The notes: generated by a model from the letters alone, not told the origin. 64,000 nt of DNA from Musa acuminata AAA Group (GCF_036884655.1 NC_088337.1:31536501-31600500), one strand, 5' to 3'; positions 10,936-24,300 are shown, counted from the stretch's first letter. A program made the numbers and translations.

Positions 10936-13301
10936 TACAGAGGATATCACCATAATTATGTATACTGTAAGGATTATTTCGGCTAATTACATATCATCTC
11001 AAATAAACAGATACTGATTCTACCTCACTTCAGTTTATCCATGCAGTATTTCTGTCAATAGAATTATGAGAAAAAATATAATTAAATATTTTACTTTCAT
11101 AAATATATGAATCTGGGACAGAAATATTAAGGATAACTAATTACGTTAAATACTAAAGATAACTAATTATTAAGATACTAAAGATAAGTACGATAAGAAA
11201 AAAGAAACATAGAAATACAAATATTATATTAATAAAATTTGAAGAAATAATATTCTTGATTTCATTTGAAAAATAATCTTCTTCTCTTTTGTTCATTTTA
11301 TTTTATTGATGGACCTAAAAGCTCTACAACATCTTCAATCAGAATTTATATTATTTAATCATAATCATAATTTGATTTCTTTTAATTTTTTACATTCGTT
11401 TCTTAATCTAGAAAATTAAATTAAAATATTCTAGATGTTGCCACGTAATAAATTACACATGTAAAGTAATCCCTAAAATAATCATTTTTTTAATATATTA
11501 TAAACTAAATTGGTCCTCTCGTTTTCTTCAATTTTCTTTTCTGCTGTTTCATAAAAAAAATTATAGTGAGAGGTTTGTCTGATAAAAAAAAAAAATCAAA
11601 ATCATCATGTGAAAGTGAAATAAGTTGAGAAAGACACATAATGTGCATTATTGTTTGAAGCATTAAGCACACCGACCGGCCCGCCCGCACGGGGAAATAT
11701 ATTTTTTATTTAATGTTGAGAGATAGTTATAAGAAGCTTACTATTTATAATTTGTTTACTATTGATAATCTTTTTATTATTAATATTAAAGAATAAAAAA
11801 ATTATTATTTTACTATTTATGGTTCTCATATTATCAATTTTATTTTATTTTCTCATAATCCCTTATTTCATCCTTACGGACGTCCCTCGATCCGGCTTGT
11901 CACCCTCTTGATATTGTTCTTTGAGAAAAAAAAAAGGAGGAGGAGAAGAAAAAAAAAAAGCAATATCATAATTATAGGGATTACATCAAATTTGTTTAGT
12001 AGATATAGAGTTCGATTTCACTAGAAGATATAAAATGATTGATTTCTATTATAAAATGATATAAAAAAAGTAATATTACTCACAATCTCTATATGATTTC
12101 ATAATTTGATAAATGAGATATTATGAAGGGTCGCATCAATAAGGTCATTTAGTCTCACGTTGATTGAGGAGTATGAAAAACAAAGATTTATAAGTCCGTA
12201 CTTACCCTTATTTGAAAGAACAAAATCGTACTAAAGATTATTATTTGAAAAAGGACAAAATCGTACTAAAGATTATTATCAACTTATGTCGCATTTAGAA
12301 GAGTCATTATCCTTTCAATGTATCGTAATGAATGTATAGAAGCCTGTCATGCCCAACACATAATGTGCATTCACTGTCAATGCGCTGGTTGGATGTGGTA
12401 TTTATGGTGACTTAACGAAGGATTACTCGATCGAAAGTTGTGTTTATGGTTGATATGTTATTTTTCTGAAATTATTTGGCTTTTGCACTGTATATAGGTT
12501 TCTGCGCAAGATTTTTTGCATTTCTTAGTCGTGTGATTTCTAAAGATCGGAATGATGATTATTAAACAAAGTTAATACCACTTGATTCAATATAACATCT
12601 TCACTAGCAAATTGAAAGGTTAATATTTGGTTTTCGATGTGTCATAAGATGAACCTGTCGACAGTTTTCTAGATGCTACTTTCATGGTACAGTTTGATGT
12701 TCCATTTAGATACAGCCAAAAACAATAACACACCTCAGACGCAAAAGTGTAGAAGATTAGGATGAAATCTTGCTTTCAATTTTATCAACAAGAGATTGGC
12801 TAAGATACACCATCGTGTTACATGCCAAACAAACTCCAATTCACTAATACAGTCCACAATGCACCTGGTGAGCTCATATTTGTCCATAAGTCAACCCATA
12901 ATATTTTCTAGAGGGCATCCATAGGCCAAAACATTTTCTTCATGAGTGTTCAGATCCCACAAGAAGATTCTTGAAAGAGTAGCAGAAGTTTGTGCTTGCT
13001 AGTGAGATCAGTTTTCCGGTATGGTATCTGCGTCTTTCCTCTCAGTAAATTTTCCAATAAGAGAATTGCTTTATTTTGTGTATTTTGCATTGAAGAAGAA
13101 AACTCAGTTGCTAAAAGATACCACCCAAGGACTAATGACTTTTTCAATCATCAACAACTTTGATCTCGTCTTAAAATCTCCGCAGATCTAAGTGAAAATC
13201 TTCCCCAGCAGCTTTTGTTCTGAATCAAGCTTGAACTGTTAGGTGTCCAACTTTTGCAACAGCAAAAATAGAACTTCAAAGAGAAAACCATAAGCGAGAC
13301 C
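10936..13301. other. Intergenic region, AT-rich
   Basis: It holds the 3' ends of the oxidase gene (plus) and the PPR gene (minus). It contains a direct duplication of about 34 bp (12211-12243 and 12244-12278) and purine-rich runs near 11930-11960. Short open frames at 12950-13366 on the minus strand lie in the probable PPR 3' untranslated region. No other gene is seen. Confidence 0.5.
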
Positions 13302-14378
13302 TTAACCAACTTGCTTAATCTTCCATCTGCTCTTTCTTTTCTGTTTAAAATCTTCAGGACCAACAAGCTTTGTAGTGCTCGAGTTCATTTCTGCAGATAA
13401 ACGTAGTGCTAATTCAAATTTTCCTGCCCTTTTCAAGTCACTGATAACTGAACGATAGGCATAAACAGAAGGATGTTGAGATTTCTTCATCTCTTCAAAT
13501 GTCCCAACTGCATCTTCAACATGCCCTGCCCGTCCATATACATCAACTAGGGCAGTGTAAGTAAGCAAGTCCATCTCAAATCCTTGCTCAAGCATTTCAT
13601 TTGCAATGGTCTTGCAAAGATCAAGCCTACCAAGCCTCCGCAGACAGTTGATTAAGGTGCTATAAGTAATCATATCAGGAATATGCCCAAGATCTTTCAT
13701 AACCATAAATTCAGCCATCATCTCATTTATTCGACCTGCTTTGCCCAATATCGCTAAAACTGTATTAAATGTAACCGTGTCCACTTTTGAATCCAGATTC
13801 TTCAACATTTGAAATATCATCAAGCATTTGTCAATCTGCCCAAATTTGGCGATCACGAAAATGATCCTGTTTATGACAGTAGGATCTTTACCAAATGTAA
13901 TGTCACACACATCTTTGACGAAGTTGACTACCAGATCTGAATCAGCCACTTTCTGAAAAGCCTCTGCAACTTTGTTATACGAGGTAATATCAGGAGGCAG
14001 ATTAGATATTAGCAAACTCTTGAAGACCTCGGAGAAAAGACTGAAATTATTTGATTCAATTATTGCCGTAAGAAGAATGTTATAGGTATTCAGACACACA
14101 TTGATGTCTCTACTGTGCAAATGTCTTAACAAATAAGCACCATCTGACAGATTGCCTGATCTACAGAGTTTCTCAATATAAATAGTACAGATTTCCTTAA
14201 CTGAAATTGACTCATCCTTCTCGGTAGAAATAAAGAGTTCCAAAGCCTTAATCGCATTTTCTTGTTCAACAGAAACCTGTGTTGTAATGGAATGTGTAAA
14301 CAGAGTTGAAAATATAGAGCCAATGGCCATGTTATTGCATAAAACATTGTGAACAAGTGGGACACCCAAGATGTATCT
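13302..14378 (-). CDS. P-class pentatricopeptide repeat protein, main exon
   Basis: This exon encodes 358 residues and ends at a stop at 13302. Its 5' edge is a splice acceptor, TTTTACCTGCAG, immediately before codon AGA at 14378, so the frame upstream of it (to 14717) is intron read-through. It contains about seven degenerate 35-residue PPR motifs, clearest in DTVTFNTVLAILGKAGRI, DMITYSTLINCLRRLGRL and DLLTYTALVDVYGRAGHV, without E or DYW extensions, so it is P-class. It ends in a basic tail (KQKRKSRWKIKQ). Proteins of this class bind organellar RNA and act in its stability, splicing or translation; the target is unknown. It resembles the Arabidopsis At1g11900-type short PPR proteins, a recollection that I could not check. 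The 5' exon is probably at 26265-26465, beyond a 10-kb retrotransposon. Confidence 0.85.
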   Translation of the reverse strand, partial: RYILGVPLVHNVLCNNMAIGSIFSTLFTHSITTQVSVEQENAIKALELFISTEKDESISVKEICTIYIEKLCRSGNLSDGAYLLRHLHSRDINVCLNTYNILLTAIIESNNFSLFSEVFKSLLISNLPPDITSYNKVAEAFQKVADSDLVVNFVKDVCDITFGKDPTVINRIIFVIAKFGQIDKCLMIFQMLKNLDSKVDTVTFNTVLAILGKAGRINEMMAEFMVMKDLGHIPDMITYSTLINCLRRLGRLDLCKTIANEMLEQGFEMDLLTYTALVDVYGRAGHVEDAVGTFEEMKKSQHPSVYAYRSVISDLKRAGKFELALRLSAEMNSSTTKLVGPEDFKQKRKSRWKIKQVG

Positions 14379-15186
14379 CTGCAGGTAAAATTTTTTAGTT
14401 ACACAAAAAGTACACGACTGTAAACAGACCTCATGCAGGGAACAAAATCTAAAAATCAGCAGAACCATGATGGAATGAACTGTTTTACATAATTTTAAGC
14501 AGTTATGGAAGTATTGTATATGGTTGCTTAATTCTACCTTGTAACAATTATTAGTACATGGCAATCTACTTAAATAATTTCCATCTAAAAGTAGGACAAC
14601 CTGTACGGGGATAGAGTACAAAAAAATAGGGCATAGGAAGGGAATAGAGGAATAATGAAGATTCCGCTGAAAGCACACTTCATCTAAGTGGAAAGAATAC
14701 CAGCAATGAAAACACAAAACATAAGATTCAAATAGATCCTGAACTTGTGGAATGAGATAGGGCGTTGAAGGCGACTTCTTCTAAGTAATTTTAATTGGTT
14801 ATTTAGGTTGCTTCGTTTAATGTAGAAAATGTCATTGCAATGATGAGACCAAATATCCAGCAGTTCAAGGCAATGATAAGTTGTTAGATGACAAGGATTT
14901 TTTGTGGGTTGTTGGGTATACCACTTGTAGGTTGATAGAAGTAAATGAGAAGGAAGATTAAGAGATGGAGAAGGTTTGAACAGCCAGTTGTTGGATTGGT
15001 TTTGTGGGGCTTTAGAGATTTTATAGCAGAATTAGAAAATACAGATAAGACATGGGAAGAAAGAATTGGAAATGGATAGTTATCTTGAAATCATTCTACA
15101 TCCTCCACACTCAGTTTGCTCATGAATCATATGTATTAGCCGAAGCCAATTTTCATCAGTGTACTGTATATCCCAGTTATATTTCT
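14379..15186 (-). other. 3' part of the probable PPR first intron
   Basis: Unique, AT-rich sequence between the PPR splice acceptor and the left end of element B. Positions 15182-15186 (TTTCT) are the left target duplication. No exon is recognised here. Confidence 0.6.
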
Positions 15187-15821
15187 TGATAGGGGTAAAA
15201 ATGGCAAACGCGCCACGTCAGCACGCCAGGTAGACACACTGCCCGAGGAGGCAAGCACTGATGCAGACTCGACATTTGCCGACGTCACCAGCCCTCAGCC
15301 AACCACTTCAGCTTTGACCTCGTGCGCTCGGTCGAGGCACAGGAGCACACCGACCGAGGCTCGCCATACCCTGCAGTCGCTCGGCCTCCCATGCAGCCCC
15401 AGTGGCAATGTCAGACGCCACAGAAGGTACAGTCCTGCCCTGCAAACGGGCACATCAGGTAACACCCGAACTCGTCTATAAATACCCCCAAGTCCCAAAC
15501 AAAAGGGGGACAGACACTAGAAAGGACTTCCTCTTCTATTCCTCCAAAATCCCCTCCACATCTTTCTAACTTGATCGTCGGAGGGATCGGGTCGAACACC
15601 CCGACCCGATCTGTGTGCAGGTGGGAAGACGGCGTCGCCTCTTCCCGGAGCTTCTCCCCGACCCGAGCCGCCGACCTACCGACCCGAACGACCGATCCCG
15701 AACCACGGCGCCGACCGCAGAGAGACCCCGAGGGACGTCGCCTGAGATCCACGACATCTGGACCCCAGAACCAGCCGCGTCGGCCCCAAGGCCACGGCTT
15801 AAAAAGTTACTTACCGTAACA
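15187..15821 (+). repeat. 5' LTR of element B (635 bp)
   Basis: It starts TGATAGGGGTAAAAATGG and ends TTACCGTAACA. The TATA box TATAAATA lies at 15477-15484, with the transcript start expected shortly downstream and a GC-rich leader region after it. Confidence 0.95.
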
Positions 15822-15842
15822 GATTGGCGCTAGAAGGAGGGC
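15822..15842 (+). other. Primer-binding-like site of element B
   Basis: GATTGGCGCTAGAAGGAGGG follows the 5' LTR end directly and shares TGGCGCTAGAAGGAGGG with elements A and C. The tRNA was not assigned. Confidence 0.75.
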
Positions 15843-15845
15843 CAG

Positions 15846-18800
15846 ATGTCAGGTGACCAGCAAATCCACCCCGGCGAGTCCTCACCCGCTAGGTTCCCCG
15901 CCTCGGGGGAACACCCCCCGCACGACGGAGCCCGCGACGAACGCCCCGCAGCGGTAGCAGAGCGCTACTGGCAACTGTTCAACGACCCAGGCTTGACGCC
16001 TCCCGACGGCGCCCCTGCTGGCCTGCCATCAGTATCACCCGAGGCTTTCCATGACCTCGCCCGTCAGGTCCGGACCCTAACCGGCATGATCCAGACCATC
16101 ATCCCGATCGTCTCCCAATGGACCCCCTCGCACACGACTCGGCCCTCGCCACAACAGGAGACCCCTGTCCAGACTCACGTACCACTCCCTGAGCTCCCCG
16201 TCTCACCTCTGAACCCCGCAACTCGGCCGAGGAGCCGAGAAGCGGAAAACATGCCGAGTCGACCCGAGCCCGACGCTCCGACCGCTGACTCGACTAATGC
16301 CCTGCGGGCTCAGCTGCGTCTCGTCAGTCAAAGGCTCGACGAGGTACAACAGGAATTCCGCAAGTCAAAAGGAGAGCCCGGGGTGGACGGACGTCAAGCA
16401 TCCCCGTTCACCCCCGAGATACAAGAGCAGGCGATCCCGTCGCACTTCCGCCTTCCCTCCCTAGACGCGTACGACGGCGCCACCGACCCGACAGACCACG
16501 TGGCCGCCTTTCGCGCCCAGATGGCATTATTCGGAACCTCCGATGCCCTGATGTGTAGGACATTCCCCACGACTCTCCGGGGGCCGGCCCGCACATGGTA
16601 CAGCGGCTTGAAGCCAGGGACCGTCGCCTCCTTCGACCAGCTCGCCAAAGATTTTCAGCTTAACTTCCTGGCATATGCCCGACCCAAGCCATCCATGGCG
16701 TTGCTCCTCGGGCTCAATCAGAAGGAGGACGAGCCCCTCTCCCATTTCGTGAACCGATTTACGACTCAAATCCATGGACTGTCGGACGCTCACCCCTCTT
16801 TCTTGATGCAGGCATTTATGACAGGCCTCCGACCCTCCAGATTCTTCTGGTCGCTCGTGGAGCGACCCCCCACCGCAGTTCCCGAGATGCTCCAGCGTGC
16901 TAGTCAGTTCATCGCAGCGGAGACTTGGATGGCCGGAAGGCGAGAGGAACACAAAAAGGTTAAGTCGGAGCCACCCCAACAGCAACCGCCCGCCGCCTCT
17001 CGACGAAAGTTGGACAGACCTGACCCAAGGCCCCCTCTTCCCGCCTTGAATTCCTCTCGGACTGAAATATTCCTACACGAGAAGGAGAAAGGACTGCTCA
17101 AAGACCCTCGCCCGATGAGGAACCCGCGGGAGCTCGCGGACCGATCAAGATATTGCCGATTCCATCGGCAGCACGGGCACGACACCGAGCAGTGCTACGA
17201 ATTGAAGAGACAAATCGAGGAGCTCATCCTCAGGGGACACCTCGGCCAGTACCTGCGGCCGAATAAAGAACGGTCTCCCCGCCCGGAGGGCCCCGTCGAG
17301 CGGCACATCGACGTGATAGCCGGGGGTCCTGCATCAGGAGGAGGCTCTATGTCAGGCAGGAAGGCGTATGCTCGAGCCGCCCCCGAAGCCTCAGGGCACG
17401 AGCTGGAGCCCGAGATTACCTTTCCAACTGGAGCTACCGAGCAACCCGACCACGATGACGCCCTGGTAATATCCGCCAGGGTAGCCAACGCACATATGAG
17501 GAGGATCATGGTCGACACAGGGAGCTCGGCCGACATACTCTACCTCGACGCCTTTCAGAAGCTAGGCTTGGCCAGGAGAAACCTAAGCCCGATGTGCTCA
17601 GCGCTCACCGGTTTTACGGGAGATTCAATATCGCCCTTAGGGTCCATTTCCTTGCCCTTGACCCTGGGGACCCCGCCGAGGTCGAAGACGGTGATGACCA
17701 CTTTCCTGGTAGTCGACCTCCCTACCGCTTACAATGCCATACTCGGCCGGCCAACCCTCAACAAAGTCAGAGCGGTCGTCTCGACCTACTACCAGACCAT
17801 CAAATTCCCAACTCACAATGGAGTCGGAGAAGCCACAGGAAGCCCCCAAGAATCCCGACGGTGCTACCTTACCGCCGTATCATTGGGCAAGAAAACCAGG
17901 ACCAAGTCACCCCTGGCGGATCCGCGGGAAACAAAAAGACTGACTCCTCATCCTCAGCCGACGGGATCCACCGTCGACATTCCCTTGGTAGAAGCCCGAC
18001 CAGACCGGACCGTGAAGGTCGGATCCGAACTACCTGAGCAAGAACGGGAACAACTCGTCGGTCTCCTACGGGAAAATGCCGACGTCTTCGCCTGGTCCCC
18101 GTCGGACATGACAGGCGTCGACCCAGAGGTCGCGGAGCACCACCTCAACATCCCGCCTGACGCCCGCCCGGTAAAGCAAAAGGCTCGATCCCAGGCTCCC
18201 GACCGACAGCGCGCAATACAAGAGGAGGTGGACCGGCTCCTGGGCGCGGGCTTCATAGAAGAAACCAAGTATCCCCAGTGGCTGTCCAATGTAGTCCTCG
18301 TGAAGAAACACAATGGAAGCTGGAGGATGTGTGTTGACTACACCAGTCTCAACGACGCATGCCCTAAAGACTGCTATCCCCTCCCGAGGATCGACCAGCT
18401 GATCGACGCGACAACCGGTCACGCACGACTCTCTTTTATGGACGCCTACTCAGGGTACAACCAGATTAGGATGGCGCCCGGGGACAGAGAGCACACGGCT
18501 TTCCTTACCGATCAAGGCGTATACTTCTACAAAGTCATGCCGTTCGGGCTGAAAAATGCCGGGGCCACATATCAGAGGACAGTAAACAAGATGTTCTCCC
18601 ATCAAATAGGGAGAAACATGGAGGTCTACGTCGACGACATGATCGTGAAAAGCCGGGAGGCCATAACACACCTTGCCGACCTAGCCGAGGCCTTCGCCAC
18701 GCTACGCAGGTACGGCATGCGACTCAACCCCTCAAAGTGCGCCTTCGGCGTCACCTCCGGGAAGTTCCTCGGGTTCATCGTGCACGAGAGAGGAATCGAC

Positions 18801-21164
18801 GCTAACCCGGAGAAGGTTCAAGCTATAATCAATATGCAGTCTCCTCGGACGGTCAAAGATCTGCAGCGGCTTAACGGAAGACTCGTCGCTCTGTCTCGCT
18901 TCCTCGCCCGATCAGGCGATCGCTGCCTCCCATTCTTCAAGGCGCTCAAGAGCCCGCGAAGCTTCCAGTGGACACCAGAATGCGAGGAGGCTTTCGAACA
19001 AATAAAACAGCACATGGCCAGCCTCCCCCGGCTCACCTCCGTCTCCCCGGGTGAGAAGCTGCGCCTCTACCTGGCAGCCTCCCAGCATGCGGTCAGCTCC
19101 GTCTTGGTCAAGGAAAGCTCCGGCCAACAACTCCCGATTTACTACGTCAGCCACATCCTAAGCGGGCCTGAAGAGCGCTACCCTCCAATAGAGAAACTCG
19201 CGCTCACCCTGGTGCTCTCAGCTCGGAAGCTGCGCCCCTACTTCCAGGCACACCCAGTGGAAGTCATCACCGACCAACCCCTTCGGCAGGTCTTAACAAA
19301 ATTTGATGTCGCAGGACGGCTCCTCAAATGGGCGGTGGAGCTCGGCGAACATGACATAAGCTACCTGCCCAGGACCGCCATCAAGGCCCAGGTGGCAGCC
19401 GACTTCATTGCGGAGCTGACACAGCTAGAGAACGCAGGCCCCGAGCAAGCTCCCGAAGCTTGGACCCTGCACGTTGACGGCTCGGCCAACCCAAAGGGCG
19501 CCGGCGCAGGGCTGGTCCTCCTCGCCCCCGATGGACGCTCGTTCGAGCGATCCCTTCGGTTCGGATTCAAAGCCACCAACAACGAGGCGGAGTACGAGGC
19601 GCTCCTGGCAGGGCTGGAACTGGCCCTCGAGATGCAGGTGGCCGCGATACGCGTCCTCACCGACTCACAACTCGTGGCTGAGCAGCTCAACGGCGGATAC
19701 GAAGCTCGGGACACGACCATGGCGAAATACCTGGCACGGGTAAGGGACCTAACTGCCAAGTTTCGCTATTTCACATTGTCCAGCGTTCCGAGGGAAGAGA
19801 ACGAGCGGGCCGACGCACTAGCTAAGCTGGCGTCGAAACCAGTCGCCGAAACACGACCAGAGATCGAGGAGCTCCCAACCCGCGCCGTCGAAATGACAAC
19901 TACAGCCCCAGGCGGCGCTCCGGCCACATGGGTACAAGAGTTGCTGCGCTTCAAGCAAGATGGAACCCTCCCCCTCGACGAAGCCGCGGCTCGGCGCCTG
20001 CGTCGCACGCACGCGTGGTACACCGTGGAGTGTGGGCGCCTCTATAAACGATCCTTCACCTACCCCCTCCTGCGATGCTTAGAGCCAGACGAAGCCCAGA
20101 TGGTCCTAACAGAAACCCACGAGGGGATATGCGGAGAGCATATCGGCGGGCGAACCCTGGCACACAAGGTACTCCGTCAAGGCTACTACTGGCCGACCAT
20201 GTCCCAAGACGCCAAAGCCTACGTCCGGCGGTGCAGTTCGTGCCAGCAGCACGCCCGCACACCCCGACAGCCCGCGGCCCCGCTCAGCCCCATCGACTGC
20301 GCATGGCCATTCGCACAGTGGGGGTTGGACTTGCTCGGACCCTTCCCACCAGCCTCCGGACAGCGGAAGTACATAATTGTGGGGGTGGACTATTTCACGA
20401 AGTGGATCGAGGCCGAACCGCTAGCTACAACCACGGAGTATCAAATAGAGAAATTCGTGTGGAAGAACCTTGTGACTCGGTTCGGGTTGCCCAGGGCCAT
20501 CATCACAGACAATGGACCTCAGTTCTCCAGCAGAAGATTCCAAGAATTCTGTGTCGATCATGGCATCCAGCTGAGATTCAGTTCGGTGGCCCACCCTCAG
20601 ACCAACGGACTAGCGGAGGTGACCAACCGGACCATCCTGGACGGACTCAAAAGAAGAGTGACTGCGGCCCGATCGACCTGGACAGACGAACTCCCCAGCG
20701 TGTTGTGGTCGCTGCGCACCACCCCCAAAACCGCAACCGGAGAATCCCCTTACAACCTCGCGTTCGGAACAGAGGCTGTCCTGCCGCCCGAAGTAGCCAT
20801 CACCACCCTCCGAACACAAAGCTATGACGAGAAGGCTTCGGACGAAGGACTTCGGGTAGCCCTCGATCTGCTGGAAGAACGGCGCGCCAACGCACATGTG
20901 AGAGCCCTTTCGTACAAAAGGGCGGTCGCAAAGATTTACAACCGAAGGGTGCGACCCCGACCCATCAAACTAGGCGACCTGGTCCTGCGAAGGACCGAGG
21001 TCAGCAACCCGAACAAGGCACGAGGCAAGTTAGCCCCAAACTGGGAAGGCCCATACCGGGTGACAGAAGTCATTAGAATCGGAACATTCCGACTCACCAC
21101 AATGGCAGGTCATCCCCTGCCAAGGACTTGGAACGCCCAAAATCTCAAAAAATACTTCCCGTGA
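15846..21164 (+). CDS. Gag-Pol polyprotein of element B, complete
   Basis: One open frame of 1772 residues. Gag comes first ([26 protein letters not shown], then a zinc-finger-like [15 protein letters not shown] near 440). The aspartic protease motif [13 protein letters not shown] is near 556. Reverse transcriptase follows with [27 protein letters not shown] and YVDD near 928. The first RNase H lies at about 1070-1190. A second, archaeal-type RNase H runs from [13 protein letters not shown] near 1208 through [17 protein letters not shown] to [12 protein letters not shown]. Integrase has an HHCC region near 1424-1455 ([16 protein letters not shown]) and a catalytic triad spaced DD35E (WGLDLLGP near 1494, ITDNGPQF near 1555, NGLAEVTNR near 1590). 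No chromodomain was seen. The dual RNase H is the hallmark of the Tat lineage. Gag and pol are in one frame. All catalytic motifs look intact. Confidence 0.96.
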   Translation: MSGDQQIHPGESSPARFPASGEHPPHDGARDERPAAVAERYWQLFNDPGLTPPDGAPAGLPSVSPEAFHDLARQVRTLTGMIQTIIPIVSQWTPSHTTRPSPQQETPVQTHVPLPELPVSPLNPATRPRSREAENMPSRPEPDAPTADSTNALRAQLRLVSQRLDEVQQEFRKSKGEPGVDGRQASPFTPEIQEQAIPSHFRLPSLDAYDGATDPTDHVAAFRAQMALFGTSDALMCRTFPTTLRGPARTWYSGLKPGTVASFDQLAKDFQLNFLAYARPKPSMALLLGLNQKEDEPLSHFVNRFTTQIHGLSDAHPSFLMQAFMTGLRPSRFFWSLVERPPTAVPEMLQRASQFIAAETWMAGRREEHKKVKSEPPQQQPPAASRRKLDRPDPRPPLPALNSSRTEIFLHEKEKGLLKDPRPMRNPRELADRSRYCRFHRQHGHDTEQCYELKRQIEELILRGHLGQYLRPNKERSPRPEGPVERHIDVIAGGPASGGGSMSGRKAYARAAPEASGHELEPEITFPTGATEQPDHDDALVISARVANAHMRRIMVDTGSSADILYLDAFQKLGLARRNLSPMCSALTGFTGDSISPLGSISLPLTLGTPPRSKTVMTTFLVVDLPTAYNAILGRPTLNKVRAVVSTYYQTIKFPTHNGVGEATGSPQESRRCYLTAVSLGKKTRTKSPLADPRETKRLTPHPQPTGSTVDIPLVEARPDRTVKVGSELPEQEREQLVGLLRENADVFAWSPSDMTGVDPEVAEHHLNIPPDARPVKQKARSQAPDRQRAIQEEVDRLLGAGFIEETKYPQWLSNVVLVKKHNGSWRMCVDYTSLNDACPKDCYPLPRIDQLIDATTGHARLSFMDAYSGYNQIRMAPGDREHTAFLTDQGVYFYKVMPFGLKNAGATYQRTVNKMFSHQIGRNMEVYVDDMIVKSREAITHLADLAEAFATLRRYGMRLNPSKCAFGVTSGKFLGFIVHERGIDANPEKVQAIINMQSPRTVKDLQRLNGRLVALSRFLARSGDRCLPFFKALKSPRSFQWTPECEEAFEQIKQHMASLPRLTSVSPGEKLRLYLAASQHAVSSVLVKESSGQQLPIYYVSHILSGPEERYPPIEKLALTLVLSARKLRPYFQAHPVEVITDQPLRQVLTKFDVAGRLLKWAVELGEHDISYLPRTAIKAQVAADFIAELTQLENAGPEQAPEAWTLHVDGSANPKGAGAGLVLLAPDGRSFERSLRFGFKATNNEAEYEALLAGLELALEMQVAAIRVLTDSQLVAEQLNGGYEARDTTMAKYLARVRDLTAKFRYFTLSSVPREENERADALAKLASKPVAETRPEIEELPTRAVEMTTTAPGGAPATWVQELLRFKQDGTLPLDEAAARRLRRTHAWYTVECGRLYKRSFTYPLLRCLEPDEAQMVLTETHEGICGEHIGGRTLAHKVLRQGYYWPTMSQDAKAYVRRCSSCQQHARTPRQPAAPLSPIDCAWPFAQWGLDLLGPFPPASGQRKYIIVGVDYFTKWIEAEPLATTTEYQIEKFVWKNLVTRFGLPRAIITDNGPQFSSRRFQEFCVDHGIQLRFSSVAHPQTNGLAEVTNRTILDGLKRRVTAARSTWTDELPSVLWSLRTTPKTATGESPYNLAFGTEAVLPPEVAITTLRTQSYDEKASDEGLRVALDLLEERRANAHVRALSYKRAVAKIYNRRVRPRPIKLGDLVLRRTEVSNPNKARGKLAPNWEGPYRVTEVIRIGTFRLTTMAGHPLPRTWNAQNLKKYFP

Positions 21165-21269
21165 AGAAAAATCCGGCTAAAGATGAAGCCAGGCCAAAAC
21201 ACAGACAACCTACTCGAAGGGAAAAACATGTTCATTCAAAAGGCGGGTTACAAAGAGTACAAAAGATCA

Positions 21270-23386
21270 TCACCCCTCAGGGGCATCCGGGCTGTCATCA
21301 AAAGGAACATCGGATGGCATGCCGACATCCAGGTCCTCAGGGAAGGAATCGAAGGGATCCTCCACAACCTCCGAGCCGGGATTACGCACCCTGAAACGAG
21401 CAAGGGCGACCCGATACCCATACTCGTAGGAAACCCGCCCGGTCCGAACAAGGCCGAGCTGGAATCCCGGGGAGCCTTTATAATCCTCGATCAGCTTCTT
21501 GTCCCTCCCCGGCCTCTGGCGGGTCTCAGCATCGAGAGCCTCCGAAACTCTCCGTGCCTCGGCACGCGACTCCTCAAGGCGCCTGAGCACCTCGAGGGAG
21601 TCCGCCCTTGCCGAGCGAGCCTCGGCCACCGACGCTCTCAGGTTCATCTGGAGCTCCGTATTTCGCCCCTCGGACGTCTCTAGCCGCATCTGGAGCTCCG
21701 CGGACCGCTCCGTAGATGCTTGGAGCTCCGACCGAAGGCGCACCGCCTCCGCCTCCAAATCCGAAGCGCGTCGCTCGGCCGCCGCAACAGCCTCGGGGCC
21801 CGCTCCAGCCCGAGCCTCGTCCGCCTGCTTCCGAAGCTCGGCATTGCGACTGCTCAGGGCAGCGATGACCCGTCCCGCATCACGGACGCGATCCATCAGT
21901 GCAGCGACGTAATGGTTACCCTGGAGAAGCAAAAGGGTCAAAATCAGGCGCCCTAAAACGCACAAGCAGAAGGGCAAGACAACACTTACCCACAACAGCG
22001 ACTTGGCGGACTTGCTAAGCAGAGTCTCGGAGGATAGAGTATATAAATCCCGAGCTATGTCGGGATGCAGCCCTCCGCGGACGAACTTGGCCGCATGATC
22101 ACCATCGGCCCACACCCGGCTACCCCGGGTGAGACCGTCCCACCGCCCGACTAGCGGGTCAGTAGCAGCGCCGCGCGGAAGAGCGCCCACCTCCCGCGCC
22201 AAGTAAGGCTCGCCCGCCTCCCCGAGCGGAAGACAAAGGAGCTCGCGAATGGAGGGCTGGCGAGGCGCCCCCGTCACAGCATGTCCGCTCGGAGCAGCCT
22301 CGCCCTCTGTCTGACTCCTCGCGGCATGATCCGTCGACGCCACCACGCCCTCAGCCCCCGCCGGCACCATGACACCTCCTGCTGAGGCCGTCACCGCCTC
22401 AGGACCGCCGCTCGAAAGCACCCGCGCCCTCTTCCTAGGCCGACCGGCCTCGACGTCCACGGGGGCCTCGCTTGCTCCCGCCCGGGTGACAGAAGGCGAG
22501 CGGTTCGAAGCAACCGCAGGAGCCTCTACCCCTCGAAGGGCCTCAAGACGCACCATCTCTGCAAGAAAAGCCAAAAACGACAATCAGCTAAGCGGGCGAC
22601 CCATGAGCGAAAAAGAACTCCTAAAATCGCCCCAAGGGGTATACCTAGAGACACCGGGCTGAGACCTGCCTCCGCCAACCATCGCTCGGACATGTTTCGA
22701 ATGGCTCGGGAGGCCGGGAGGATCTCTCTAAGCCTCTGGAGTCCTCGGCGCCCCTCGTCGTCCAAAACTGGGACGGTGTTATCTATTACACGCGCCCCCC
22801 AGCGAACCCCAAAACCCCAATCTCCCGGGTGACTGACGAAGAAGAAACGCTCCTTCCACCCCTTGTTGCTGGAAGGGGCCCCGCTCACCCGAAAGCCCGC
22901 TCGGGCGGACAGGTAGTAACCCCCCGACCCCTTAGTAAGACGAAAGCAAGAAAGGAAGAGGTCACGGGTCGGGGTTATGCGGGCATAGTGACACTCTCCC
23001 AGAAACGCCGCCAGGTAGCGCCACGAGTTCGGCGCCATCTGAGACGGAGAGATACGCCACCAGGAAACACACGAGGTTATGACGGGGTGGAAGGGAAGGC
23101 GCAGCCCGGCCTCAAAAGCGTCTATAGTAAGGGCGAAGCCCCTAGGGATTGGGTCATATGCCCGTTGACCGGGCTCAGGAGCACGAAGGACGAACTCCGC
23201 CGGGATACCATAACGATCCCGGAGGAAGCTCAGCGACGACTCACCCACGGTGGAGTCATGGTCGTGCGACCACATCAGGGCCTCAAGAGCCCGGGCCGCC
23301 CTCTCATCGGACGACGAGGCGGGATTCGGTGAAATCGCCGTCTCCACGGTTTTCGAAGGGGACGAAAGGGAGGAGGAAGACGCCAT
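21270..23386 (-). CDS. Antisense three-exon gene of element B (putative gypsy-type transposase-like domain plus coiled coil)
   Basis: Minus-strand exons 23386-22645, 22558-21990 and 21920-21270 give 653 residues with GT-AG introns of 86 and 69 bp. Exon 1 encodes a globular domain (RYGIPAEFVLRAPEPGQRAYDP, WWRISPSQMAPNSWRYLAAF, GAPSSNKGWKERFFFVS) that resembles the plant family named 'putative gypsy type transposon' (Pfam Transposase_28, from memory). Exon 2 is Ala/Pro/Gly-rich with a basic RPRKRARV stretch that could be a nuclear signal. Exon 3 is a long coiled coil (ELRKQADEARAGAGPEAVAA onward) with an acidic tail. The gene is tail-to-tail with gag-pol, 105 bp apart. A TATA-like TTATAAG lies about 115 bp upstream of the ATG on the minus strand. 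Its function is unknown. The same exon structure exists in element C. Confidence 0.8.
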
Positions 23387-23823
23387 TTCTCACTGACCTT
23401 TGGTAGGGAAAGAGGGAACGACCGATGCAAGACGAGAGTAGGTGCACGAAGCAGCGTGATGAAGACAGATGAAAGAGCCCCCAACGGCTAAACCTCAGGC
23501 TGCTTATAAGCAAGGCCGCATCCCGCCGAAACGCAACCCCTCGTCTCCCGAAACACGCTTCGAAAACAGAAAAGCATCACCTCGCCTTAAATGAAGTATA
23601 ACGTGGCTGCCGGCAGCAGCGCGGTGCGAAGGCGCCCAATCATGTCAGCCTCGAAAACCGGCAGCAGCGCGGTGCGAAGGCGCCCAATCATGTCAGCCTC
23701 GAAAACCGGCAGCACCAAAAGGGGGAAACCCTTTACTTCCCCCAGAAGAAAGGCGACCCGGCCTCCCACGCCCACGTACGAACAGCCGATCCCCGACCGC
23801 AACCAATCACCAAGCACTACGCC
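23387..23823. other. Promoter-side region of the antisense gene, with a 48-bp duplication
   Basis: This region carries the minus-strand TATA-like motif (TTATAAG, about 23500-23510) for the antisense gene. Further out is a 48-bp direct repeat (23611-23658 and 23659-23706, unit starting CGGCAGCAGCGCGGTGCGAA) with a third partial copy. Confidence 0.55.
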
Positions 23824-24300
23824 ATCCCGAGACGCCTGCGCGGTCACCCCGTCGGTTGTGTTCCTCGGCCCCCGGCTCTACGCCCTCCCGAGACGCCTGC
23901 GCGGTCACCCCGTCAGTTGTGTTCCTCGGCCCTCGGCTCTACGCCCTCCCGAGACACCTGCGCGGTCACCCCGCCAGTTGTGTTCCTCGGCCCTCGGCTC
24001 TACGCCCTCCCGAGACACCTGCGCGGTCACCCCGCCAGTTGTGTTCCTCGGCCCTCGGCTCTACGCCCTCCCGAGACACCTGCGCGGTCACCCCGCCAGT
24101 CGTGTTCCTCGGCCCTCGGCTCTACGCCCTCCCGAGACACCTGCGCGGTCACCCCGCCAGTTGTGTTCCTCGGCCCTCGGCTCTACGCCCTCCCGAGACA
24201 CCTGCGCGGTCACCCCGCCAGTTGTGTTCCTCGGCCCTCGGCTCTACGCCCTCCCGAGACACCTGCGCGGTCACCCCGCCCGTCGTGTTCCTCGACCCTT
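23824..24300 (+). repeat. 61-bp tandem array of element B
   Basis: About eight nearly identical copies of a 61-bp unit (CCTGCGCGGTCACCCCGCCA ... CTCTACGCCCTCCCGAGACA). It sits just upstream of the polypurine tract, like the arrays in elements A and C, and its unit is related to theirs. As 61 is not a multiple of three and the unit lacks stops on the plus strand, three overlapping open frames appear. They are not treated as genes. Confidence 0.93.

Noticed and set aside
14379..14717. N-terminal extension of the PPR frame to an ATG at 14717
   Set aside because: A strong splice acceptor lies at 14378, and the extension is AT-derived sequence rich in Cys and Phe with no transit-peptide character.
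15295..15819. Open frames of 60-113 codons within the LTRs of element B (also at 24646-25277)
   Set aside because: They are in LTR leader sequence, present identically in both LTRs, with no domain.
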